DNA of 37,272 bases from an uncultured Bacilli bacterium. Its GTDB lineage: Bacteria; Bacillota_I; Bacilli_A; RF39; UBA660. This document shows, piece by piece, positions 26,925 through 37,229 of this stretch. The notes beneath the pieces were generated by a model. The model had not been told where the DNA came from, made no database searches, and saw only the letters and a program-made list of their open reading frames with translations. The DNA lies in assembly GCA_947628275.1 (NCBI GenBank), contig CANQZD010000002.1:1-37272 (forward strand). Reading direction: 5' to 3'. A program made the position numbers and the translations under genes. The number at the start of each line of letters is the position of its first letter. Within the stretch, counting starts at the first letter, position 1.

Positions 26925-27975
26925 TATTATAATGCCTATTTATAATTCTGCAGATTATCTTAAAAAAACTATTAATTCCATCATTAACCAAACATATCAA
27001 AATTGGGAATTAATTGCTATTGATGATTGTTCTAGTGATGATAGTTATCAAATAGTCAAATCATTTTCGCATCAAGATTCTCGAATTAAAGTTTATCGTA
27101 ATCAAAAAAATTTAGGTATATGTGGTAATCGGAATGTTGGTATTTCTCATGCGACAGGGCAATATCTAGCTTTTTGTGATGACGATGATTTGTTTAATCC
27201 CAATCTTTTACAAGATAATGTTGCTATTTTAAAAAAAAATCCTCAAATTGACATGTTAAAATTTGGCAGGGAACTAATAAGTGTTAATAATAACAACCAA
27301 ATATTTAAAAAAAATGCTACTAAAATGGAGATAACCGGTTTAATTAAAGGTGAGAAAAAATATGATAAATACTTTTTAATTAGACAATCAGATATTTTGT
27401 ATAATTTATGGAATGGCTTATACCGTAAAGAATTATTAATTAAAGAAAAAATAAATTTTGATGAAGAAATGAAGTATGGAAGTGAAGACGCTAAATTTTC
27501 ATATCAAGTATATTTAAAAAGCAAAAATATATACTTAAATCCTCAAATATATTATTATCATTATAAAAGACAGATTTCCTCAACTTCTCGAAAATTTAAT
27601 ATAAATAAAATTTATTCTATTTTAAAAACTTGTGAAACTGAGTTCTTGATTTGGCAAAATATCGATTTTCAAAATTTAGAGAATCAATATCATCGAATAA
27701 TTGCTATTAATATTAATATTAATAATATAATGCATAATCAAGTTTTTCATCCACATTCAAAATTAAAATATCAACAGCGAAAAGCAATTTATGAAAAAAT
27801 AAAAAAACAAATTTTAGATAAGCATTATTTAACAAATAAAGAAATTATCAAAAAATTACGACATAATAATCGTAAACACTATATTGTAACCAAAGTATTA
27901 AGTTTAAAAAATTATTATTTTATTGATATTTTTTATAAATTATCTGCTAAAATAAAAAATCGTAAATGGAAATAA
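26914..27975 (+). CDS. Glycosyltransferase family 2
   Basis: ISIIMPIYNSADYLKKTINSIINQTYQNWELIAIDDCSSDDSY, NVGISHATGQYLAFCDDDDLF. Confidence 0.95.
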   Translation: MKISIIMPIYNSADYLKKTINSIINQTYQNWELIAIDDCSSDDSYQIVKSFSHQDSRIKVYRNQKNLGICGNRNVGISHATGQYLAFCDDDDLFNPNLLQDNVAILKKNPQIDMLKFGRELISVNNNNQIFKKNATKMEITGLIKGEKKYDKYFLIRQSDILYNLWNGLYRKELLIKEKINFDEEMKYGSEDAKFSYQVYLKSKNIYLNPQIYYYHYKRQISSTSRKFNINKIYSILKTCETEFLIWQNIDFQNLENQYHRIIAINININNIMHNQVFHPHSKLKYQQRKAIYEKIKKQILDKHYLTNKEIIKKLRHNNRKHYIVTKVLSLKNYYFIDIFYKLSAKIKNRKWK

Positions 27976-27986
27976 GGTGATGAAAA

Positions 27987-29399
27987 TTGTTTATTTTATT
28001 GGGAATAGTTTTATTTTTAATCTTTTTTAAAGTTTATCAATATTTTAAAAAAGATTTATTTTCACCTTGTGTAATAGTCTGTGCAATGTTTTGCATAAGT
28101 TATCTATGTGCATTATATAATTATGATAGCTGGGGTTTAGATAGTTATCACTATCAAACATTATTGTTAATAGTAACAGGACTTTTAAGCTTTGTCTTAA
28201 CATCTATTTTTGTTAATGATTTTTTCGCTGTTCGCTTAAATAATCCTCAAGTCTCAATTAAAACTTTACTCAAATTAACTTGTAAAGAATTTTGGAACTT
28301 TTTTAAATCAAACCATCAAGTTTCCCTTACTTTAAAATCTAAATATCAATCTTCTAAACCAAAACATATCCCACTTTTTTTGCAAATATGTATTATTTTA
28401 TTTCCATTATTAGCCATTATTTGGAAAATAAATGATATTTTTAAGGTTTCCTTTTTATATGGTGGTCCAGATTCGTTTTCATCTAAAATTGATTTTTATC
28501 GAGGAATTATTTCTTATTCTCGAGAAAACATCGTTTACAATGCTCCCTTTTTGATGAACCAATTTGAAAAAGTTATTACAGTTTTAGCCTATATAATAAT
28601 ATACTATTTAATAGGTAATTTATTTAAAAAAGATAAATTAAAAAATAATATTTTTCTAATTTTATATTTAATATTTTTTGCCATTTATATTATTCTTACA
28701 GGTGGAAGAATGCCTTTATTAAAATTAGCTGCTGCCAGTGTTTTATTTTGCTATGTATATTCTAATCGCCTTCATAATTGGCAAAAAGATATTAGCAAAC
28801 AATATATCAAAATTGGTATAATTAGTTTAATCATTTTATGTGGAGCTTTTTTCCTTCTTCATGGAATAATTGGTCGTAATCGGAGTTTTACTCCTGATTA
28901 CTATATAACTATGTATGCTGGAGGACCATTAAAACTATTTGATATGTATATTGAGGATCCCGTAGAAAAAAGCAATATAATTGGTAAAGAAACATTTTAT
29001 AATATTAATTCTTTTTTATATAAATTAGGTATCATAGATACTAAATATATTAAGCATTTAGAATTTCGCACTTATAATGACTTATTTTTAGGAAACGTTT
29101 ACACTCCATTTAGAAGATATTATGCAGATTTTAAAATTCCAGGAGTAATTATTTTACCATTAATATTTGCTTTAATTATTAATATCTTTTATTTAAAAAT
29201 GAAATTTAAAATTCAAAAAGATGAACATAATGATTTATGGTTATTATTATATAGTTTAATAATATATATTTTATTTCTATATTCTATTGATGAACAATTT
29301 TACTTAGTTGGTTTATCAACTACGTATTTTGTAATGTATATTCTAATGATTTTATTATATTTTGTTTTAGAGTTTTCAATAGAAAAGGGGCATCAATAA
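27987..29399 (+). CDS. Oligosaccharide repeat-unit polymerase (Wzy-like)
   Basis: Polytopic protein, LTGGRMPLLKLAAASVLF, GRNRSFTPDYYITMYAGGPLKLFDMY; adjacent to the Wzx-like gene. Confidence 0.78.
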   Translation: MFILLGIVLFLIFFKVYQYFKKDLFSPCVIVCAMFCISYLCALYNYDSWGLDSYHYQTLLLIVTGLLSFVLTSIFVNDFFAVRLNNPQVSIKTLLKLTCKEFWNFFKSNHQVSLTLKSKYQSSKPKHIPLFLQICIILFPLLAIIWKINDIFKVSFLYGGPDSFSSKIDFYRGIISYSRENIVYNAPFLMNQFEKVITVLAYIIIYYLIGNLFKKDKLKNNIFLILYLIFFAIYIILTGGRMPLLKLAAASVLFCYVYSNRLHNWQKDISKQYIKIGIISLIILCGAFFLLHGIIGRNRSFTPDYYITMYAGGPLKLFDMYIEDPVEKSNIIGKETFYNINSFLYKLGIIDTKYIKHLEFRTYNDLFLGNVYTPFRRYYADFKIPGVIILPLIFALIINIFYLKMKFKIQKDEHNDLWLLLYSLIIYILFLYSIDEQFYLVGLSTTYFVMYILMILLYFVLEFSIEKGHQ

Positions 29400-29401
29400 T
29401 C

Positions 29402-30757
29402 ATGAATTTAAAAAAGAATCTTTTAAAAGTTTTTTCAGCTAACTTCATTCAAACTCTTACTAGTATTTTAGTTGGTTTTATTGTACCATCAATTTTAACA
29501 ATTGAGGGTTATGCAGATTTAAAAACTTATACCTTATATATGACTTATGTAGGAGTTTTACACTTAGGTTTTGTTGATGGTCTTTATTTAAAATATGGTG
29601 GAAAAAATCTTGAAAAAATTTCTAAAGGTAAACTAAAAGGAGAGCATACTTTACTAATATTTATGCAACTATTAATGACCATTATTTTTTTAATTGTTGC
29701 TTTAATAAATCAAGATATGGTCTTATTTTTAATGACAATCTCTATTTTGCCAACAAATTTAGTAAGCTTTCATAAACAGTTTTATCAAGCCGTAGGTAAT
29801 TTTACAAAATATTCCCGCATTATGAATATTTATTCTTTTACTTATGTTATTTTTAATTTAGCGTTAGTATTTTTAATAAAAAGTACTTCTTTTGAAATAT
29901 ATTGTTTAACTAATTTTATTTGTAACACTTTTGCTTTAATTTATTCTGAATATCATTTTTATAAATTAGTTCATAATGAAAAACAACAATTAAGTAAAGA
30001 AAGCTTAAAACATATTAAATCTGGTTTTATGTTGATGAGTGGCAATCTAGCAGCAATTTTTCTTTATTCTATAGATAAATGGTTTGTTAAATTATTCTTT
30101 ACTGTTGAAGATTTTTCTTATTATTCTTTTGCTGTTTCCATGTTTAATATTATTGTGGTCATCCTAAATTCAGTAAGTATTACTTTTTATAATGTTTTTG
30201 CTAAAGAAGAAAAGCAAAATTTTGTTGCTAAAGTTAAAGATACATTATTAGTATTAGGCGCCTTTGCCAGTGCCGCATACTTTCCTTTAGCAGTATTTTT
30301 AAAATTATTCTTAGCTAAATATACACCATCTTTAACTATTATTGCTTTATCATTTGCTACTTTTCCATATTTATTTATTATCAAAGCTATTTTTGTTAAT
30401 TTATATAAAAGTCGAAAAAAAGAAAAGAAATATACTAAAGTAGTTGTTGCAATGTTAATTGTTGCTAGTATTTTAAACGCTTTATCAATGATAATCTATA
30501 AAGATATTCAAGCCATTGCTATTGCAACTTTATTATCATTTATTATTTGGTATATAGTTTCATTTTATGATTTTGGATACCTTAAATCCGATCTTCGTGA
30601 GATTAGTTTTTTGCTAATAGCTACTAGTTCTTTTATAATTTGTAGTCATTTGTCTAATATTATTCTTGGGGGTTTTATTTATCTTGTTGTTATTATTCTT
30701 AGTGAAGTAATTATTTATCGTAAATTATCAATCAGAACATTTAAATTAAAGGAGTGA
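29402..30757 (+). CDS. Polysaccharide flippase (Wzx-like, MOP superfamily)
   Basis: About 12 TM segments; FSANFIQTLTSILVGFIVPSILTIEGYADLKTYTLYMTYVGVLHLGFVDGLYLKYGG, SIDKWFVKLFFTVEDFSYYSFAVSMF. Confidence 0.85.
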   Translation: MNLKKNLLKVFSANFIQTLTSILVGFIVPSILTIEGYADLKTYTLYMTYVGVLHLGFVDGLYLKYGGKNLEKISKGKLKGEHTLLIFMQLLMTIIFLIVALINQDMVLFLMTISILPTNLVSFHKQFYQAVGNFTKYSRIMNIYSFTYVIFNLALVFLIKSTSFEIYCLTNFICNTFALIYSEYHFYKLVHNEKQQLSKESLKHIKSGFMLMSGNLAAIFLYSIDKWFVKLFFTVEDFSYYSFAVSMFNIIVVILNSVSITFYNVFAKEEKQNFVAKVKDTLLVLGAFASAAYFPLAVFLKLFLAKYTPSLTIIALSFATFPYLFIIKAIFVNLYKSRKKEKKYTKVVVAMLIVASILNALSMIIYKDIQAIAIATLLSFIIWYIVSFYDFGYLKSDLREISFLLIATSSFIICSHLSNIILGGFIYLVVIILSEVIIYRKLSIRTFKLKE

Positions 30758-30762
30758 GGACC

Positions 30763-33561
30763 ATGAAAAAAACATTTAAATGGGTAAAAGAACATAAAAT
30801 AATAATTTTTATAGCTTTAATTATTTTAATACTTTGCCTAGCATCATTTCAAATAACACCATCTTCTTTCAAAGATCGAGTTATGGGTCAGGCTTTAATG
30901 AATAATATTGATATCAATAAAATAATTAATAATCATTATTTAATTTATTGTTTTCTTTTACCATCTGTGGTATTAATATTAGCTTATTTTTATAATCAAT
31001 ATTCATCAAGATTAAATGAAAAAATTTTAAAAACTTTAAATTGTTTAATTGTGTTTGACATTATTAGTTTTATTTTAGGAATCATTGATTACTTTAAAAA
31101 TGATTATCATTCATTATTTAGTCTTACTTTAATTATTATCAATGGTCTTATAATAATTCTTATTTTATTAAATAAACTATTAAAAAAATCGTTTGATTTA
31201 GAAAAATTTAAATGGTCTTGCTTAGCTTCAGTACCTTTAACTTTTGCATTTTTATTAATTTGCAATATTATTTGTCCGTCAAAGATTAGTTTTTGGTTAG
31301 GCTATTTTATTATGGTTATTCTTGCATATATGCTAACAACTTCTAAAAAAATAAATTTTAATATTTTATCTAAATCTTATCTTATTTTTTTAGTTGCTCC
31401 AATTATAGAATGTCTTTTTTTAGAAACATACAATATTTTAAATCAAGCAAATATTATTTTACAACATAAAATTCGTTATCTATTAATTATTTACATAGGA
31501 TGTTTTATTTTAATGATTATTCATTATTTCTATTCTTTATCAAAAAAAACAAATCAAAAATTTACTTATCAAAAATATTATTATCCTTTAATTATTACCA
31601 TCATGAGTCTTATTGTTTTTTTACCTAAAATGGTTACAACTGTTAATGTTGATTTTTTTGAAAATGCCAATGAAGGTTTAGGCATTTATGAATTTTTAAA
31701 ATATCACAAAATTCCTATTTTAGAAAATTTTGATGCTCATATGTTAAAGCAAGAATTTATGGGAATAATTTATGGAATATTAAATCAAGATTATCTAGGC
31801 GCCGCCTTTAATATTTATAGTAATTTTGAATTGGTTATCTTTTATTTATTAGTTTATTTTCTTTTAAGTAAAGTCTTTTCTAAGGACCTTGCTTTTCTAG
31901 CAGTTCTATTTTTCCCACTTTTATCTGATAGCGGTTTAAAATATTTTGGCTTTTGTTTTCTAGCACTTTTAGCTTTGTTAAAACTCGTTAAAAAACCGCA
32001 ATTTATTAATTATGTAATTTGTTGGCTAACAATTATCTTTCTTTGCTTATGGCGTTTAGACCTTGGCTTTTCATCAGCTATAGCAAGTATAATAATTTTG
32101 ATTTATTTAATTTTCAAAAAACAAATTAATTTTCGACAATTATTTTTAGCTTTTCTACTTGTTATCGTTCCTTTAATTTTGTTATATATTAGTTTATGTT
32201 TCATTAAAAACATTAACCCAATAACAAGAATTATTGAATTTTTAAAATTAGCTTCTTCTAATTCTAATTGGGCTTATAAATCAATAGGATCACCTAAATT
32301 GCTAGCATATAGTATATTATATATTTTTATTCCTGTATTTGTGGTTATAAGTTTTGCCCATACATTTTATAAAAATTATAAATCAAAAACAATTAAAACA
32401 TTAGATATTATTACTTTATTTTTAGGATTATTTTATCTTTCTAATCTTTCTAGAGGATTAGTAAGACATTCTTTAGTTGAAGAAAAAATAAATGTTATTA
32501 TGGGAGTAGTAACTATCTATATTCCTTTATATTTTTACCAATTTAAAAATAAAATATCAACATTTTGGTTTAGTTATCTAATTGTAATTATAATTAGTAG
32601 TTTACTAATTTCACCAACTACAGCAAATTATAGTAATTTATTTAATAATGCTATCAATAAATATCAATCATTTAAAATTCAAAATGAGAAATATTTTGAA
32701 AAAGTAAATCGGGTTGTTTTTTCTAAAGAAATAGATGATTCTTGTAAAGAATTAAAAAATATTTTAAATAAACTTTTAAATAAAGGGGAGACTTACTTAG
32801 ATTTATCTAATCAAACGTTACTATATGCTATTTTAGATTATCCTAAACCTGTTTATGTTAATCAATCACCAGGTTTATTAAGTGGTGAATATACTATGCA
32901 ACAATTTTTAAAAGAACAAGCTAATTATCAAATTCCAGTTGTTTTAAAAGCTAATCAACAAAAACATTCTAATAGTTTAGATGGCCTTGTTAATAATTAT
33001 CGATATTATTTAATTAGTGAATATGTTTATCAAAATTATGAACCGGTTTTAGAAGTTAACAATTATGAAATTTGGTTAGATAAAAATTTGACTTCAAGAT
33101 TAGACAATCTTGATATTATAGAAAATTATTCTATCAAAAGATTAGACAAAACTGAATATTTTGAACCAGAAACAACTATTAATTTAGGTTATTTACCATA
33201 TGTCTGGGGACAATTTGATAATAAAAATAAAATTAAAAAAACCAAAGGACAATCACTTAATTTGAAATCAGACACAGAAATTTTAATTAATCAGTCTCAA
33301 ATAAATAAAGATAATGGTAATTACTTAGAATTGGAATTAGAAAGTAATAAAGATACTAAAATTACTATAAAATTAATGAATGATGATAATAACTTAAAAA
33401 CAATAAAATTAAATGTTTTATCAGGAAAACACCTATATAAAATAAGAGTAAGTTCTTTTTATGAATGGTATAACTATAATATTAATGAGTTAAAAATTAA
33501 TATTCCAAATTCTCAAATAAATAAAATTATGATTACGCCAGGAGACATTTTAGAATATTAA
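30763..33561 (+). CDS. Large polytopic membrane protein, probable GT-C-like glycosyltransferase with C-terminal extracytoplasmic domain
   Basis: About 930 aa; many TM helices then a soluble region with YVYQNYEPVLEVNNYEIWLDK. Confidence 0.6.
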   Translation: MKKTFKWVKEHKIIIFIALIILILCLASFQITPSSFKDRVMGQALMNNIDINKIINNHYLIYCFLLPSVVLILAYFYNQYSSRLNEKILKTLNCLIVFDIISFILGIIDYFKNDYHSLFSLTLIIINGLIIILILLNKLLKKSFDLEKFKWSCLASVPLTFAFLLICNIICPSKISFWLGYFIMVILAYMLTTSKKINFNILSKSYLIFLVAPIIECLFLETYNILNQANIILQHKIRYLLIIYIGCFILMIIHYFYSLSKKTNQKFTYQKYYYPLIITIMSLIVFLPKMVTTVNVDFFENANEGLGIYEFLKYHKIPILENFDAHMLKQEFMGIIYGILNQDYLGAAFNIYSNFELVIFYLLVYFLLSKVFSKDLAFLAVLFFPLLSDSGLKYFGFCFLALLALLKLVKKPQFINYVICWLTIIFLCLWRLDLGFSSAIASIIILIYLIFKKQINFRQLFLAFLLVIVPLILLYISLCFIKNINPITRIIEFLKLASSNSNWAYKSIGSPKLLAYSILYIFIPVFVVISFAHTFYKNYKSKTIKTLDIITLFLGLFYLSNLSRGLVRHSLVEEKINVIMGVVTIYIPLYFYQFKNKISTFWFSYLIVIIISSLLISPTTANYSNLFNNAINKYQSFKIQNEKYFEKVNRVVFSKEIDDSCKELKNILNKLLNKGETYLDLSNQTLLYAILDYPKPVYVNQSPGLLSGEYTMQQFLKEQANYQIPVVLKANQQKHSNSLDGLVNNYRYYLISEYVYQNYEPVLEVNNYEIWLDKNLTSRLDNLDIIENYSIKRLDKTEYFEPETTINLGYLPYVWGQFDNKNKIKKTKGQSLNLKSDTEILINQSQINKDNGNYLELELESNKDTKITIKLMNDDNNLKTIKLNVLSGKHLYKIRVSSFYEWYNYNINELKINIPNSQINKIMITPGDILEY

Positions 33562-33571
33562 TTTGCAAACC

Positions 33572-33600
33572 TTGTTTTTTAATTAAATCCATTTTATAAT
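33572..33600 (+). promoter_or_regulatory. Sigma-A-type promoter for rmlA-glf-rmlDC
   Basis: TTGTTT (33572-33577), 17-nt spacer, TATAAT (33595-33600); aggagg RBS follows. Confidence 0.5.
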
Positions 33601-33632
33601 TAAACAAAAGTAAGTTTCAAATAGGAGGTCCA

Positions 33633-34523
33633 ATGAAAGGAATTATTTTAGCTGGTGGAAGTGGAACCAGACTTTATCCCATAACTGAAGGAATCAGTAA
33701 ACAATTGATGCCCATTTATGATAAACCCATGATTTATTATCCCTTATCAACTTTAATGCTTGCTGGGATTAAAGAAATATTAGTAATTACTACTAAAGAA
33801 GACCAAGAAAGTTTTAAACGGCTTTTAAAAGATGGTCAAGATTTCGGAATTAAAATAACTTATCAAATTCAAGAAAAACCTGAAGGCTTAGCTCAAGCTT
33901 TTATGATTGGAAAAGATTTTATTGGTAACAATCCTTGTGCAATGGTTTTAGGTGATAATATTTTTTATGGCAATAAATTCAATGAAATGTTAGAGCATGC
34001 TAAAACTAATGCTTATGAAGGTAAAGCTACCATCTTTGGTAATCAAGTAAAAGACCCAGAACGCTTTGGAATTATGGAATTAGATGCTAATAATAATGTT
34101 TTAAGTGTAGAAGAAAAACCAAAATATCCTAAATCTAATTATGCTATTACTGGCTTATATTTTTATCCCAAAGGAGTTAGCAATCTTGCTCAAAATATAA
34201 CTAAATCAGCTCGGGGTGAATATGAAATTACTACCTTAAATGAACTATATTTAACTAATGGTTTACTAAAAGCAGAAATTTTAGGTGAAGAATTTACTTG
34301 GTTTGATACGGGTACTTTTGATAGCGAACTAGATGCTGCTAATATGATTAGAGCTATTGAAAAAAATAAAGATAAAATAATTTGCTGTCCAGAACAAATA
34401 GCTTATTATAGTGGTTGGATTAATAACGAACAATTAGAGCAAAGAGCCAAGTTATTAAATAAAAATCAATATGGAGAGTATTTACTAAAATTAGTTAAAA
34501 CTCCTAAAGAAACAAAAAGATAG
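33633..34523 (+). CDS. rmlA: Glucose-1-phosphate thymidylyltransferase
   Basis: MKGIILAGGSGTRLYPITEGISKQLMPIYDKPMIYYPLSTLMLAGI; EYEITTLNELYL; FTWFDTGTFDSELDAAN. Confidence 0.98.
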   Translation: MKGIILAGGSGTRLYPITEGISKQLMPIYDKPMIYYPLSTLMLAGIKEILVITTKEDQESFKRLLKDGQDFGIKITYQIQEKPEGLAQAFMIGKDFIGNNPCAMVLGDNIFYGNKFNEMLEHAKTNAYEGKATIFGNQVKDPERFGIMELDANNNVLSVEEKPKYPKSNYAITGLYFYPKGVSNLAQNITKSARGEYEITTLNELYLTNGLLKAEILGEEFTWFDTGTFDSELDAANMIRAIEKNKDKIICCPEQIAYYSGWINNEQLEQRAKLLNKNQYGEYLLKLVKTPKETKR

Positions 34524-34539
34524 ATATAAGGAAAATTTT

Positions 34540-35652
34540 ATGAAAAAATATGATTATTTAATTGTTGGAGCTGGTTTATTTGGTTCAACATTTGCTTATG
34601 AAATGACTAAAAGAGGCTACAAAGTCTTAGTAATTGAACGTAGAAATCACCTTGGTGGTAATATATATTGTGAGAATATCAATGGAATTAATGTTCATAA
34701 ATATGGGGCTCATATTTTTCATACCTCAGATAAAGCCCTTTGGGATTATGTTCACCAATTTTGTGAATTTAATAATTATATTAATTCTCCTATTGCTAAT
34801 TATAAAGGAACATTATATAATTTACCGTTTAATATGAATACTTTTACTAAATTATGGCCAGATGTTATAACTCCTTCTGATGCTTTTCAAAAAATTGAAT
34901 CTCAAAAGCAAATGCTTAATGGTAAGAAGCCAGAAAATTTAGAAGAACAAGCCATAAGCTTAGTTGGAGAAGATATTTATGAAAAATTAGTTAAAGGTTA
35001 CACTGAAAAACAATGGAATAGGGAGTGTAAAGATCTTCCAAGCTTTATTATTAAAAGATTACCTGTTCGCTTTACTTTTAACAATAATTATTTTAATGAC
35101 CGTTATCAAGGAATTCCAATTGGTGGCTATAATATAATTATTGAAAAAATGCTTGAAAAATGTGATGTAAAGTTAAATACGGATTATTTGAAATCTAAAG
35201 AAGAGTATAATGCTTTAGCTTCTAAAGTTTTATATACAGGTATGATTGATGAGTATTTTGATTATCAATTGGGTAATTTAGAATATCGTAGTCTAAAATT
35301 TGAAAATGAAATTTTAGAAGATATTGATAATTATCAAGGTAATGCTGTAGTAAATTATACTGACCGCGAAACTCCTTATACAAGAATAATTGAACATAAG
35401 TACTTTGAGTTTAGTGAACAATGTGGTACAATTATTACGAAAGAATATCCAAGTGATTGGCATGTTGGTGATGAAGCTTATTATCCTATTAATGATGAGA
35501 AAAATACTAAACTTTATGAAGAATATCAAAAGTTAGCTTTAAATGAAAAACAAGTTATCTTTGGAGGAAGATTAGGAAATTATCAATATTATGATATGGA
35601 TAAAACAATAAAAGCAGCTTTACAATTAGTTGAAAGTCTTAGGGAGGATTAA
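34540..35652 (+). CDS. glf: UDP-galactopyranose mutase
   Basis: YDYLIVGAGLFGSTFAYEMTKRGYKVLVIERRNHLGGNIYCE, KYGAHIFHTSD, GYTEKQWNRECKDLPSFIIKRLPVRFTFNNNYFNDRYQGIPIGGYN, GRLGNYQYYDMD. Confidence 0.98.
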   Translation: MKKYDYLIVGAGLFGSTFAYEMTKRGYKVLVIERRNHLGGNIYCENINGINVHKYGAHIFHTSDKALWDYVHQFCEFNNYINSPIANYKGTLYNLPFNMNTFTKLWPDVITPSDAFQKIESQKQMLNGKKPENLEEQAISLVGEDIYEKLVKGYTEKQWNRECKDLPSFIIKRLPVRFTFNNNYFNDRYQGIPIGGYNIIIEKMLEKCDVKLNTDYLKSKEEYNALASKVLYTGMIDEYFDYQLGNLEYRSLKFENEILEDIDNYQGNAVVNYTDRETPYTRIIEHKYFEFSEQCGTIITKEYPSDWHVGDEAYYPINDEKNTKLYEEYQKLALNEKQVIFGGRLGNYQYYDMDKTIKAALQLVESLRED

Positions 35653-37169
35653 TGAAAATTTTAGTTACAGGGGTTACTGGACAATTAGGATACGATGTTT
35701 ATAAAGAATGTTTAAAAAGGGGATATGAAGTTATAGGTTGTGGAAGAAAAACCGAATATCAACTAGATTCTTATTTAAAACTTGATTTATTAAATTTTAC
35801 TTCCTTAGAAAAAACAATAAAAGAAATAAAACCTGATGTTATTATTCACTGTGCAGCCTGGACTAAAGTGGATGACGCTGAAAAAGAAGAAAATAAAAAG
35901 GATGTATTTGATAGTAATTATAGTTGTACTAAAAATTTAGCAAAAATTTGTCATGATATTGATGCTAAAATGATTTATCTTAGTACTGATTATGTTTTTA
36001 ATGGAATAGAAAATAAACCTTGGAATCCTACTGATGCAACTACTTTTCCTTTAAATTATTATGGGGTAAGTAAGGCTTTGGGAGAAGATGCGGTAAAACA
36101 ATATTTAGATAAATATTATATTGTCCGTATTTCTTGGGTCTTTGGTCTAAATGGTAAAAATTTTTTAAAAACTATGTTAAATGCTAGTAAGAATCATGAT
36201 GTAGTAAAAGTTGTTAATGACCAAATTGGTAGACCTACTTATACTAAAGATTTAGCAAAACTTTTACTTGATATGGCTAATAAAGAAGAGTATGGCATTT
36301 ATCATGCTACAAATGAAGGTGATTATATTTCTTGGTATGATTTAACTAAATATTTATATCAAGAAGCCGGGATAAATACTAAAGTAATACCAGTTACTAC
36401 TGAAGAATATGGTACTACTTTAGCAAAAAGGCCTAAAAATAGTCGCCTAGATACACATAAATTACAAGCAAAAGGTTTTGAACCTTTACCTGATTGGCAA
36501 GATGCCATGAAAAGATATTTAAAAGAATTAAATTTAGAAAAAGAAAAGGAAAGTGTAAAAATGAGTCAAATTAATGTTAGTAAATGTCCAATTGAAGGAT
36601 TATATGAAATAACTCCAACTGTTCATGGGGATGATAGGGGATATTTTATGGAAACCTATAATGCAAAAGATTTAGCTAGTTTTGGTTTAAATATGAATTT
36701 CGTTCAAGATAACCAAAGTTGTTCTAAAAAAGGGGTTTTAAGAGGATTACATTTTCAAAAAGAATATCCGCAAGGCAAACTTGTGAGAGTCATAAATGGT
36801 AAAGTCTTTGATGTTGCTGTTGATTTAAGAGCCAATAGCAGTACTTATGGTAAATGGTATGGCGTAATCTTATCTGCGGAAAACAAAAAACAATTTTATA
36901 TTCCTGAAGGCTTTGCACATGGTTTTCTAGTTTTAAGTGAAACGGCTGAATTCTGTTACAAATGCACCGATTTTTATCATCCTGGTGATGAAAGTGGTCT
37001 TGCTTGGAATGACCCAAGTATTAATATCGCTTGGCCAGAAGTTGTTGGTGACTATCCTGGTAATGCTATAGCCAGTAATTATACCTTAGAAGATGGTACA
37101 CCATTATCACTAAGTGAGAAAGACCAAAAATGGCTAACCTTGGAAAAGACCTTTAAATTTAAACGTTAA
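35652..37169 (+). CDS. Fusion of dTDP-4-dehydrorhamnose reductase (RmlD, N-term) and dTDP-4-dehydrorhamnose 3,5-epimerase (RmlC, C-term)
   Basis: RmlD: ILVTGVTGQLGYDVYKE, DVIIHCAAWTKVDDAE, YLSTDYVFNG, YYGVSKALGE. RmlC: TPTVHGDDRGYFMETYN, QDNQSCSKKGVLRGLHFQKEYPQGKLVRVINGKVFDVAVDLR, YIPEGFAHGFLVLS. Confidence 0.95.
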   Translation: MKILVTGVTGQLGYDVYKECLKRGYEVIGCGRKTEYQLDSYLKLDLLNFTSLEKTIKEIKPDVIIHCAAWTKVDDAEKEENKKDVFDSNYSCTKNLAKICHDIDAKMIYLSTDYVFNGIENKPWNPTDATTFPLNYYGVSKALGEDAVKQYLDKYYIVRISWVFGLNGKNFLKTMLNASKNHDVVKVVNDQIGRPTYTKDLAKLLLDMANKEEYGIYHATNEGDYISWYDLTKYLYQEAGINTKVIPVTTEEYGTTLAKRPKNSRLDTHKLQAKGFEPLPDWQDAMKRYLKELNLEKEKESVKMSQINVSKCPIEGLYEITPTVHGDDRGYFMETYNAKDLASFGLNMNFVQDNQSCSKKGVLRGLHFQKEYPQGKLVRVINGKVFDVAVDLRANSSTYGKWYGVILSAENKKQFYIPEGFAHGFLVLSETAEFCYKCTDFYHPGDESGLAWNDPSINIAWPEVVGDYPGNAIASNYTLEDGTPLSLSEKDQKWLTLEKTFKFKR

Positions 37170-37197
37170 AAGTATCCTAGTTGATACTTTTCTTATT
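37168..37197 (+). terminator. Rho-independent terminator of the rml operon
   Basis: AAAAGTATC-ctagtt-GATACTTTT followed by cttatt. Confidence 0.65.
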
Positions 37198-37206
37198 GTA
37201 TGAGAA

Positions 37207-37229
37207 AACCCCTAGCTAGGCTAGGGGTT
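37207..37229 (-). terminator. Strong hairpin, probably terminator of a convergent minus-strand transcript beyond the window
   Basis: AACCCCTAG-ctagg-CTAGGGGTT; preceded on + by aaaa (U-tract on the minus strand), no T-tract on the + side. Confidence 0.5.

Noticed and set aside
34634-34837. Plus-strand ORF of 67 aa
   Set aside because: Out-of-frame inside glf, which has full motif support.
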